A stretch of DNA of 64,000 nt from Paenibacillus sp. FSL K6-1096 (lineage in GTDB: Bacteria; Bacillota; Bacilli; Paenibacillales; Paenibacillaceae), in assembly GCF_037977055.1 (NCBI RefSeq), contig NZ_CP150274.1, positions 558,001 to 622,000 on the forward strand, in the 5' to 3' direction. How positions within the stretch are numbered: position 1 is the first letter of the stretch; each line of letters begins with the position of its first letter. Position numbers and translations under genes: made by a program. The notes under the pieces were generated by a model that had not been told where the DNA came from, made no database searches, and was given only the letters and a program-made list of their open reading frames with translations. This document shows positions 1 through 7,284 of the stretch, in pieces.

Positions 1-380
1 GTGATCACCTCTCCCGTCCATTCCGGGACCGGGGACAGCGACCAGTCGGAATAGGTGTCTGTCACAACTGCTCCGATATGGGGAACCCCGTCGTTCAGCT
101 CAATGCCGGCCTTGATCCACTGCTGCTCACCGTGCCACAGCATAATGCCTGCCTGGTCGTACAGCTCGGTGAATCCGTCCAGTGCGAAGCTGACCTCAAT
201 GGCCTCATTATCATCCCATGGCGCCAGCAGCGCATGGCCGTTATCATGCTGGAAGCCGTACATCGTCTTCTGCCAATAATCGCTGCCCTCGGCTGCCTCT
301 ACAGTAAGCTGCTCCGGCTCCAGTCCGCTGGATACCGGTTCATTGCTCCAGGCTCCTGCCTCCCACGCTATTCTTCTCAT
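1..380 (-). CDS. DUF1349 domain protein (3' end cut by window edge)
   Basis: The reading frame starts at the ATG at 380-378 and runs off the left edge, so only about 126 N-terminal residues are visible. They show the DUF1349 pattern: WQKTMYGFQHDNGH near residue 36, then LYDQAGIMLWHGEQQWIKAG and DGVPHIGAVVTDTYSDW. This family has a concanavalin-like beta-sandwich fold and no settled enzymatic role; carbohydrate binding is often suspected. Its start codon overlaps the stop of the upstream MFS gene by one base (TGATG), so the two are translationally coupled. The context suggests a cytosolic accessory protein of sugar uptake. The family call is good, the function is unknown. Confidence 0.8.
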   Translation of the reverse strand, partial: MRRIAWEAGAWSNEPVSSGLEPEQLTVEAAEGSDYWQKTMYGFQHDNGHALLAPWDDNEAIEVSFALDGFTELYDQAGIMLWHGEQQWIKAGIELNDGVPHIGAVVTDTYSDWSLSPVPEWTGEVI

Positions 381-1591
381 CAAAGACTCACCTTTCCTTT
401 ATGTTTATTCATTATGCCGTTAATTCGCTCAGAGCTGAATATCATCAATATGATATACCCGATCAGGACCGGCGGAAGGATCATGAACGTACTGCGGGCC
501 GCCACCCAGCCGAGCAGCGGAGGCAGAAACGCCCCGCCGGTGTAGGCCAGAGCCATCTGATACCCCATAATCCGCTGGGAGTGCTCCTGTCCGAACCGGG
601 CCGGCGTCTCATGCAGCATACAGGGGAAGATCGGTGCCGAGCCCAGTCCAACCAGAATAAAGGCAATCAGTGAAAATACATCCGGCAGCGGCAACGCCAG
701 CAAAACAGCTCCCAGCAGGGATATCACCAGCCCGCCGCGGATCAGCGTCCGGTTGCTGAAGCGGAAGGTGATGAAGCCGGTAATCAGCCGCCCGGCCGTT
801 ATGCCGCCATAATACAGCGAGACCCAGCCGGCGGCTGTGGCCGCAGGGACGCCTTTGGCGTTGACCAGGTAACTGCTGCCCCATAGCCCTACCGTGGCTT
901 CAACGCCGCAGTAGAACAGGAAGGTCAGCATCGCAAGCTTCACTCCCGGGATGCGCAGCACCTTGCTGCCCGCTGAGGCAGGTGTACTGGTGGGAGTTTC
1001 CGCCGGTTCCAGTGTCTCCTGAGGCTGCGGGCTGCTGCCCTTGCCCGCCCGCTTCCACAGCGGGAGACTGAAGAACAGCACCACCACAAGAACGAACTGA
1101 ATGATGCTGACGGCCAGGAAGCCCATTCTCCAGGATTCCCCGCCGGCGATATAACGCGACATAAGAATCGGCCCCAGCATCGCCCCAATGCCCCAAAAGC
1201 AGTGCAGCCAGCTCATATGATGCGCTTTGTAATGAGTCGCCACGAAATTGTTAAGACCGGTATCGATCGAACCCGCCCCGAGACCGAGCGGCAAGGCCAG
1301 CACTGCCACCCACAGCACGGAGGAGGAATAGGCGAAGCCCAGCAGGGCCAGCGCCGTTACCAGCACGCTGATGAACGTCACCATCCCCGTACCCAGCCGC
1401 TTCAGCACGGCGCTGCTGGCGAGGCTGGAGATGATGGTCCCGGCCACTACAATCATGGACAGCAGCCCCGCCGCGTCAACCGGCGCTCCGAAGTCCAGCC
1501 GGATAATCGGCCAGGCCGCCCCCAGCATGGAATCCGGAAGCCCCAGGCTGATGAATGCCAAATAAATAATAATCAGAAATACCGTTGCCAT
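380..1591 (-). CDS. MFS transporter, probably sugar-related
   Basis: This is a 403-residue membrane protein with about twelve hydrophobic segments in two halves. The halves are joined by a polar loop rich in Pro, Thr and Glu at about residues 190-212. It begins directly with a membrane segment (MATVFLIIIYLAFISLGLPD), and GLGAGSIDTGLNNF in the fourth segment is typical of FucP- or YfkF-like major facilitator proteins. It starts 11 bases after the ROK regulator stop and shares TGATG with the DUF1349 gene, forming a three-gene operon. The ROK regulator suggests a sugar or sugar-derivative substrate. The sequence does not show the actual solute. Confidence 0.85.
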   Translation of the reverse strand: MATVFLIIIYLAFISLGLPDSMLGAAWPIIRLDFGAPVDAAGLLSMIVVAGTIISSLASSAVLKRLGTGMVTFISVLVTALALLGFAYSSSVLWVAVLALPLGLGAGSIDTGLNNFVATHYKAHHMSWLHCFWGIGAMLGPILMSRYIAGGESWRMGFLAVSIIQFVLVVVLFFSLPLWKRAGKGSSPQPQETLEPAETPTSTPASAGSKVLRIPGVKLAMLTFLFYCGVEATVGLWGSSYLVNAKGVPAATAAGWVSLYYGGITAGRLITGFITFRFSNRTLIRGGLVISLLGAVLLALPLPDVFSLIAFILVGLGSAPIFPCMLHETPARFGQEHSQRIMGYQMALAYTGGAFLPPLLGWVAARSTFMILPPVLIGYIILMIFSSERINGIMNKHKGKVSL

Positions 1592-1602
1592 CTAAACCCC
1601 GC

Positions 1603-2628
1603 CTAACCTTTTATTTTCGTTAAATACAGCCGTTGCTCTAATGTCCCCAGCGTCTGGACGATCATGCCCTGGATGTAGTCAGCGGCGAAATCGTCCGAGA
1701 GGGCTACCTGCGGGAATGCGGGTTCAGGCAGCCTGATGCTGCACAGATGCCTCACCGCTTCAAGATGCTTGCTGCCAAGAAAACTGCCGTAGAGCACAAC
1801 TATATCCGGGTTCAGCACACTGCTTACCGCAACCGTAAGCCGGGCAATCGCATCGGTCAGCGCATCGAAGGAAGCCATGAGCCCGCCATCCCCCCAAGGA
1901 ATTCCCAGCGGAAGGCCCGCCACCTCTCCAGCGAAGCCGCGGGTGCCCTTATACAGCTTGCCGTCTATGAAAATACCGGCCCCCGGAGGAAAACGGTCCG
2001 GGAAATAGAGATAGACCACCGAAGCGTCCTCCTCCTGCATCCGGCGGCAATAGCCGATAACGGCCGCATTCACATCGTTCTCGATCACAACCGGCTTGCC
2101 GTAACGCAGCCGGAAATGCTCCGCCACCTTCACCCCGCGCAGCGCTTCATAGTCGGATGCCGTCAGCGTACCGTCTGTCTCAGCGCCCGGCAGGCCCAGC
2201 CCGATGGCCTGGATGGACGGGTAGCTCGCCAGCGAAGAGTCAATTACCGTCTCCAGCGCCTCCAGCTCCACCCGCGGGATCTCCACGCTGTCCGCCAGCA
2301 GCTTGCGGCCGGTAAGCGTGACGACCGTCCGGTGAATATAGATCATCTCCCGCTCCTCATGCGTAAACAGAATCAGGGCCAGCGCATACTCGTCATTGTA
2401 TATGTACTGCTGCGCCGGCCTCCCGCCGCTGGATGAGAGCAGCTCTCCCGGCAGCACCTCGTTCTGTTCCTCCAGCGCCTGCAGCACCGTCCCCACCGTA
2501 ACCACGCTTAGGCCGCAGCTCTCGGCAATCTCCCGTTTCGTTGCCTGCCCCCGCTCCTTCAGCACCTGCCGCACCAGATTGCTGTTCACCTCGCGGATGA
2601 CCAGCGCGTTTCCGCCAATCTTTTTCAT
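1603..2628 (-). CDS. ROK family transcriptional regulator
   Basis: This 341-residue protein has an N-terminal winged helix (about residues 15-65, with ATKREIAESCGLSVVTVG as the DNA-reading helix-turn-helix) joined to a ROK sugar-kinase-like domain (about 75-330). The kinase Asp survives in IENDVNAAVIGY. However, the CxCGxxGC zinc motif that usually follows is absent: the matching stretch FAGEVAGLPLGIPWGDGG has no cysteine. It is therefore probably a sugar sensor without kinase activity. It is the first gene of an operon with the MFS transporter and the DUF1349 gene. A 19-bp palindrome over its own -10 region suggests autoregulation. Confidence 0.9.
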   Translation of the reverse strand: MKKIGGNALVIREVNSNLVRQVLKERGQATKREIAESCGLSVVTVGTVLQALEEQNEVLPGELLSSSGGRPAQQYIYNDEYALALILFTHEEREMIYIHRTVVTLTGRKLLADSVEIPRVELEALETVIDSSLASYPSIQAIGLGLPGAETDGTLTASDYEALRGVKVAEHFRLRYGKPVVIENDVNAAVIGYCRRMQEEDASVVYLYFPDRFPPGAGIFIDGKLYKGTRGFAGEVAGLPLGIPWGDGGLMASFDALTDAIARLTVAVSSVLNPDIVVLYGSFLGSKHLEAVRHLCSIRLPEPAFPQVALSDDFAADYIQGMIVQTLGTLEQRLYLTKIKG

Positions 2629-2647
2629 TTGCCTTCACCACCTGGAT

Positions 2648-2671
2648 ATTATAATACTTTATAAAAGTATT
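2648..2671 (-). promoter_or_regulatory. Promoter -10 and ROK operator candidate
   Basis: On the minus strand a consensus TATAAT lies at 2653-2648, about 20 bases before the ROK gene start. It abuts a perfect palindrome at 2653-2671, AATACTTT-ATA-AAAGTATT (8-bp arms, 3-bp centre). A repressor bound there would block the polymerase, as expected for an autoregulated ROK repressor. The -35 region is poor. The assignment to this regulator is inferred from position only. Confidence 0.6.
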
Positions 2672-2738
2672 TTAATAAATAGGTGGCGGTGAATTATTTA
2701 TTTAGGAGTTTAAGAGGAGCTGGGGCTAGGTGGGCGAA

Positions 2739-2942
2739 TGTATTCGGTTTTCCACATACATTTGGCCCACGCGCCTTGTGCCTGTCTGTTGTAATCGGTT
2801 TTCCGATTACATTCGGCCCTCACGCCTCCGCCCCTGCCATTGTAATCGGTTTTCCGATTACATTCGCCCTCGTGACCCGCGCCAGTCCTATTGTAATCGG
2901 TTTTCCGATTATATTCGCCACAGCCCCGTGATCCGCACCAGC
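2739..2942. repeat. Four-copy array of 51-bp hairpin repeats (array A)
   Basis: Units start at 2739, 2790, 2841 and 2892, exactly 51 bases apart. Each begins with a 22-base hairpin; units 2 to 4 read TGTAATCGG-TTTT-CCGATTACA or one base off, and unit 1 is TGTATTCGG-TTTT-CCACATACA. About 29 partly conserved bases follow, commonly TTCGGCCC and CACGCC. The array fills the gap between the start of the ROK gene and the terminator of the oxidoreductase operon. Related copies lie at 33157 and 39528. It is not a CRISPR: the 'spacers' resemble each other and no cas genes are present. Confidence 0.9.
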
Positions 2943-2969
2943 CCTCCATTGGCCCAGTTAACATAAATA

Positions 2970-2994
2970 GCCCGGCAGAGGATCTCTGCCGGGC
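2970..2994 (-). terminator. Terminator of the oxidoreductase operon
   Basis: A perfect 11-bp stem GCCCGGCAGAG with loop GAT and CTCTGCCGGGC lies just past the stop of the minus-strand oxidoreductase gene. It is followed on that strand by TATTTATGTT. The stem is strong and the T-tract is weak. Confidence 0.75.
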
Positions 2995-3009
2995 GGGATG
3001 GTGCTTGAC

Positions 3010-5316
3010 TTACAAGTCCGGGTGCTCGTGCTTGGCCTTGAGGCGGCTCCAGCGGCGCTGGACCTCGCTCTCGAAGCTGCGCAGGGCCGGTTCGTTCTCC
3101 GGCTTGAGCAGATGGCGGGTTTTGCCCATCGTCTTCAGCCAGGCGGATACCTCTACCCGCTTGTCTTTGTCTTCCGGATTATACGTGATGCTCGTAATCC
3201 CCTGCTCCACTTCATACAGCGGGAAGAAGCAGGATTCCACGGCCAGGGATACGATATCCGTTCCGTCCTTGTCCTCGCTCATCCAGTTCAGCGGGCAGGC
3301 GATCAGAATTTTGCCATAGACGAGGCCTTCATTCTGCGCATACCACTGAGCCTTCGCTGCTTTCTTCAGCAGGTCCTGCGGATAAGCTTCACAGCCGGTG
3401 AACACATAAGGAATGTTGGTGGCTGCCATAATCTGCGCTGTATCCTTATGCTGGGTCACCTTGCCCTGCTGGGTTTTGCCGATGCTGGATGTCGATGTCC
3501 GGTGTCCGAGCGGTGTGGAGTAGGACTGCTGAGCACCAGTGTTCATGTACCCTTCATTATCGTATTCCACAATAATCATCTTGTGGCCGCGCAGCGCTGC
3601 CCCGATGGCCGGTCCCATACCGATGTCCATCCCGCCGTCGCCGGTCACCATGACGAACGTGAAGTCATCCTTCAGCCCCAGACCGTCCAGCTCGCCGCGG
3701 CGTTTGCGTTCCCAGAACATCTCTACTACACCGGACAAGGTGGCTGCCCCGTTCTGGAAGAGGTTATGGATGAAGGTCGATTTATGCGAGGAATACGGAT
3801 AACCTGTCGTAGTTACCATCGCGCAGCCTGTGTGGTACAGAGCTACGATATCGCCTTCGATCCCTTTGAAGAACAGCTCCAGACCGGAGAAAATCCCGCA
3901 GCCCGGACATGCGCCATGTCCCGGAGACAGGCGTCTCGGCTTCCTCATCAGGGAGCGTACCGGCGGAACCTTGACGCTCAGCTTGCCGGTCTCTTCATTC
4001 CGGGTTACCGTGATCAGGCCGGTCTTCAGCTTATCGAAGTCCATCGGCTTCAGCAGGCGCTTCGGTGCATTCTCCGGCGCTCCCGGGTTATGGCCATAGT
4101 AATCGAACGGCACTTCAACGCGGTCGGCAACCACAGCATCCATCGCGAGCTGGAAGAAATGATGTCCGTCTTCAGCGTAGAAGTCTTTGCCGCCCAGACC
4201 ATAGATCCGGCTGATGACCTTCGTAGTCGTGTTGCTGTAAGTGAACAGCGCAGCCTTAATCTCGTTCACCATGTTGCCGCCGTGTCCGCCGACAGAATCT
4301 GCGCGGTCGCCTACGGTAATGGCCTTGACATTCTTCAGTGCTTCGGCGATCTGCTTCTGCGGGAACGGGCGGATCATGTTCGGGGAGATGGCCCCTGCCT
4401 TGATGCCCTGCTCACGGAGCTGATCGACTACATCCTTAATAATCTCCGAAGCGGAATTCATCAGGAACACCGCAACATCCGCATCCTCCATCCGGTACTG
4501 CTCGATCATCTCATAATGGCGTCCGGTCAGCTCGGCGAATTCCTGGGCGATCTCTTCGAAGACTTCACCTGCATTGTACATCGCCACGGATTGCTGATAC
4601 CGGTTGTTGATGTAATCCGGTTCATTCATGTAAGGTCCTACGGTTACGGGATTATTGCGGTCAAGCGTATCAGTGAAGCCGGCCGGCGGCTGCTCGCCAA
4701 TGAACTTGTGAACATCCTCGCGGTGGGCAAAAGCCTGCACCCGGCGTTTCTGGTGAGAGGTAAAATAACCGTCTGAGGCGACCATAACCGGCAGCCGGAC
4801 TTTGGCGTGCTCCGCCAGCTTCAGTGCCATCAGGTTCATGTCGTAGACAGACTGCGGATCACGGCACATCAGAATCGGCCAGCCCGTATTCAGCGCGAAG
4901 TACAGGTCCGAATGGTCCCCGTGAATATTCAGCGGTCCCGAAATCGACCGGCAGACCAGGTTCATAACCATCGGCATCCGCGTACCTGCTTGTACAGGCA
5001 ATTGCTCAAGCATGAACATATAACCCTGGGCGCTGGTCGCATTGAACACACGGCCGCCCGCAGTTGAAGCCCCGTAACAGATCCCTGCGGAGCTGTGCTC
5101 CCCGTCGGAAGGCACCAGCATAATGTCGTGCTGGCCGCTGGCTTTCATCGTATCAAGGAACTGGGCTACCTCGGTCGACGGGGAGATCGGGAAATACCCC
5201 ATGACATGATAGTTAATCTGATGGGCAGCATATGCAGCCATCTCATTGCCGGACTCGTATAGGAATTTCTGCTCTACCTTGGCAGAGCCTAGTTCTTTCT
5301 CATAATCAATTGCCAC
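3010..5316 (-). CDS. 2-oxoacid:ferredoxin oxidoreductase, fused alpha and beta subunits
   Basis: The 768-residue product joins the alpha subunit of pyruvate:ferredoxin oxidoreductase (about 1-420; FPISPSTEVAQFLD, GGHGGNMVNEIKAAL) to the beta subunit (about 455-768). The beta half shows the cluster and cofactor motifs: CPGCGIF near residue 470, HTGCAMV, TGCEAYP near 640, and the thiamine diphosphate motif TGDGGMDIG followed by NEGYMNTG. Such enzymes convert a 2-oxoacid plus CoA to acyl-CoA, CO2 and reduced ferredoxin. The start is GTG, preceded by GGAAGGGTGG. It lies 23 bases behind the gamma-delta gene, so both form one operon. Pyruvate is the likeliest substrate, but substrate choice cannot be read here. 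Confidence 0.88.
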   Translation of the reverse strand: MAIDYEKELGSAKVEQKFLYESGNEMAAYAAHQINYHVMGYFPISPSTEVAQFLDTMKASGQHDIMLVPSDGEHSSAGICYGASTAGGRVFNATSAQGYMFMLEQLPVQAGTRMPMVMNLVCRSISGPLNIHGDHSDLYFALNTGWPILMCRDPQSVYDMNLMALKLAEHAKVRLPVMVASDGYFTSHQKRRVQAFAHREDVHKFIGEQPPAGFTDTLDRNNPVTVGPYMNEPDYINNRYQQSVAMYNAGEVFEEIAQEFAELTGRHYEMIEQYRMEDADVAVFLMNSASEIIKDVVDQLREQGIKAGAISPNMIRPFPQKQIAEALKNVKAITVGDRADSVGGHGGNMVNEIKAALFTYSNTTTKVISRIYGLGGKDFYAEDGHHFFQLAMDAVVADRVEVPFDYYGHNPGAPENAPKRLLKPMDFDKLKTGLITVTRNEETGKLSVKVPPVRSLMRKPRRLSPGHGACPGCGIFSGLELFFKGIEGDIVALYHTGCAMVTTTGYPYSSHKSTFIHNLFQNGAATLSGVVEMFWERKRRGELDGLGLKDDFTFVMVTGDGGMDIGMGPAIGAALRGHKMIIVEYDNEGYMNTGAQQSYSTPLGHRTSTSSIGKTQQGKVTQHKDTAQIMAATNIPYVFTGCEAYPQDLLKKAAKAQWYAQNEGLVYGKILIACPLNWMSEDKDGTDIVSLAVESCFFPLYEVEQGITSITYNPEDKDKRVEVSAWLKTMGKTRHLLKPENEPALRSFESEVQRRWSRLKAKHEHPDL

Positions 5317-5339
5317 AATTCATTCCACCCTTCCGGTAT

Positions 5340-6356
5340 TTAGACTTGAGTGACCAGATCGAACTGATGCTTCACAGTATGGCTGTCCGCGTAGCCTTCC
5401 TTCTCCCTCATGCTGGACAACGCCGAGGTCGGGCAGGCTCCGACGCATTTCAGGCAGCCTTTACAGTATTGATAGTCAATGCCAAGCAGGAACATCTGCG
5501 AGCGGCCCTTGCGGTCGAGGCGCTCTTCCCATACGAAGCATTGGTCGGGACATACCGTGTCACACTGTGCACAGTTGATACAGGACTCATTCTCATAGGC
5601 CGGAAGCATACCGGAACGGGAGATACTGAGGTTCTTCAGGAAGCTGTTGCCCGGAGCCGTGATCGTTCCGCCCATCGGCTGGGTCTCATAGCCCAGTGCC
5701 GAGATGTCAGAACGGACATATTCCGGCATACTGTCGCCCGGTGCCAGCTCGAACTCCATGAATTGCACTTCATTGTAGCCGCGCTCGAAGGTCGTGATGG
5801 CCGATTGGACGGCCTGCGGGTATTTTTTGCCGAGAGATTTCTCGATAACGCCCTTCATGGTTTCGGTATCGAGGAACGGACAGAGCCGGAACAGCGCGCC
5901 GAGCATCGCCATATTCACCCGGTTCTTCTCCTTCAGCGCAATGCTGGTCGCATCGATTACCGCAATGGTGCCGGCCTTCATCTTCAGCAGCTCTCTGAGT
6001 TCTTCCGGCGTCTTGGCCGAGTTCACGAGAACGGTGCTGTGTTCTTGAATTCCGCTGGTTACATTGACGGTCTTGGCCAGTGCTTCATGAAAAACGCCAA
6101 CGACATGCGGACGCTCGACCGGGGAGGTATCACGGATATGGGTATCCAGGTCGCAGAACCGGATATGCGCTTTAACCGCAGACCCCTTCTTCTCGGACCC
6201 GTACGATGAGAAGCTGACGCCGTTCAGTCCTGCGCCGACCACTCCCGCTTCCGCCAGCATTTTCCCTGCGAGGTTCGCGCCCAGGCCACCAATCGATTCG
6301 AGACGAATCTCAAAGAAGCCGAGCTCATTTACTTTTGGCAATTGTACCACCGACAT
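5340..6356 (-). CDS. 2-oxoacid:ferredoxin oxidoreductase, fused gamma and delta subunits
   Basis: The 338-residue protein carries the gamma subunit domain (about 1-185; ESIGGLGANLAGKMLAEAG). It is fused to a delta-type ferredoxin with two 4Fe-4S motifs, CINCAQCDTVCPDQC near residue 260 and CKGCLKCVGACP near 300. In four-subunit enzymes these parts are separate chains: gamma contributes to CoA-ester formation and delta passes electrons to ferredoxin. It is the first gene of the two-gene operon. The ATG is preceded by AGAAAGGGG. Together the two proteins supply all domains needed for an active oxygen-sensitive enzyme. Confidence 0.88.
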   Translation of the reverse strand: MSVVQLPKVNELGFFEIRLESIGGLGANLAGKMLAEAGVVGAGLNGVSFSSYGSEKKGSAVKAHIRFCDLDTHIRDTSPVERPHVVGVFHEALAKTVNVTSGIQEHSTVLVNSAKTPEELRELLKMKAGTIAVIDATSIALKEKNRVNMAMLGALFRLCPFLDTETMKGVIEKSLGKKYPQAVQSAITTFERGYNEVQFMEFELAPGDSMPEYVRSDISALGYETQPMGGTITAPGNSFLKNLSISRSGMLPAYENESCINCAQCDTVCPDQCFVWEERLDRKGRSQMFLLGIDYQYCKGCLKCVGACPTSALSSMREKEGYADSHTVKHQFDLVTQV

Positions 6357-6758
6357 AACCCCTTTCTTAGTGCATCATTTTGACTTTTAGAGCGATTGTA
6401 ACTTGATTTTGCCAGCCGCGAAGTGACATATCTTGCATTATCCACACTTGGGGAATCACAATAATTTATTGAATTGGACCGGTTTCTTTATACGCGACAA
6501 CGCGGTGTTATTTCAATAGAAGGTAACCTTCCACGAAAACGACAAATTGTGAAAATCCTGTGAAATTCCGCGTTTTCCCCAGAATGCTGTGGAATCAATG
6601 TCATCCTTAATTTAGCAATAAAATTAAAAATTAAGATGTTAAAAATATCACAGAAATTTGGGGCAAAGAAGAGTATTAATGGCCTCCACTACGGAGATTG
6701 TGCACAAGCATTCTACCTTTCCTCTCATAAAATGTAGTATTTAATTAAGAGAGGTTGG
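6357..6758. other. 402-bp AT-rich divergent intergenic region
   Basis: This region separates the oxidoreductase operon (minus) from the small protein at 6759 (plus), so it should hold both promoters. It is visibly AT-richer than its surroundings. I see no open reading frame with a ribosome site and no clear perfect palindrome. A direct repeat TGTGAAA appears twice around 6549-6568, but its second half is not inverted, so it does not fit an Fnr or Rex operator. CATAAAAT at 6726-6733 resembles a sporulation sigma -10 element ahead of the 6759 gene; no matching -35 is convincing. Confidence 0.5.
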
Positions 6759-7208
6759 GTGAGCAGATTGAGCATTCAGTTTCTGGATATGCGCATTTCA
6801 CAGGGTAGTACCTCGGATATGTCAGTGATAAACTTGGTCCGTTCAGGTGCGGTCTTCGGTGATATTGGACTGCAAACGGTAAATGTTACACCTGCCAATG
6901 TCGGCCTGGTCAGAGTCACATTAAATGCTTACGTTAAGCTTAGCGTTGATGTTAGCGCTATCGTCCAGAATGATGTTACTTTTATTGTCTACCGCAATAG
7001 CACTCTAATCTTCAGTACCACCTACCCGGGGAACATTAATAACACGGTGCCTCAGTACGAAATGGTAGGAATAACCGCTGTTGACTTTCCTCCGGCCGGT
7101 GATGTGCTTGCAGGGCAGATTCAGTATACGATTGTTGCATCAGCCATTCGAACCGCCACTTTAGGTGCGCGAAGCTTCAGTGGAATTGCCGTAGCCGGTA
7201 ATGGATAA
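6759..7208 (+). CDS. Hypothetical small beta-rich protein
   Basis: I do not recognise this 149-residue protein. The start is GTG with AGAGAGG five bases upstream. The sequence is short on charged residues and rich in alternating Val, Ile, Thr and Asn (VNVTPANVGLVRVTLNAYVK, NDVTFIVYRNSTLIFSTTYP), which suggests a compact beta-sandwich. It has no signal peptide or membrane segment. The C-terminal half, with GDVLAGQIQYTIVA, resembles in texture the beta-domains of spore-surface or exosporium proteins, but this is an impression only. It stands alone between the oxidoreductase operon and the convergent GH8 gene, and is followed by a shared terminator. Its base composition is more AT-rich than its neighbours. 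Confidence 0.75.
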   Translation: MSRLSIQFLDMRISQGSTSDMSVINLVRSGAVFGDIGLQTVNVTPANVGLVRVTLNAYVKLSVDVSAIVQNDVTFIVYRNSTLIFSTTYPGNINNTVPQYEMVGITAVDFPPAGDVLAGQIQYTIVASAIRTATLGARSFSGIAVAGNG

Positions 7209-7235
7209 CGATTGTTCAGTATATTTCCGGAAAAG

Positions 7236-7264
7236 AAAACTCCTGTCCATCCGGACAGGAGTTT
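7236..7264. terminator. Bidirectional terminator
   Basis: A perfect stem ACTCCTGTCC / GGACAGGAGT with loop ATCC is flanked by AAA on the left and TTTC on the right. It sits between the convergent 6759 gene and the GH8 gene, so it can serve both. Confidence 0.85.
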
Positions 7265-7284
7265 CGTGTTCAATATTGATCTGC

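Noticed and set aside
2739..2942. CRISPR-like array (about 26-base repeat, 25-base spacers)
   Set aside because: The repeats are hairpins within a 51-bp unit whose intervening sequences resemble each other; only four units; no cas genes nearby.
2998..4776. 592-codon open frame antisense to the oxidoreductase gene
   Set aside because: It mirrors a high-GC coding sequence, has no ribosome site, and the minus-strand frame encodes a clear enzyme.
6546..6572. Fnr or Rex operator in the promoter of the oxidoreductase operon
   Set aside because: TTGTGAAA is followed by a direct, not inverted, second half, so neither consensus is met.
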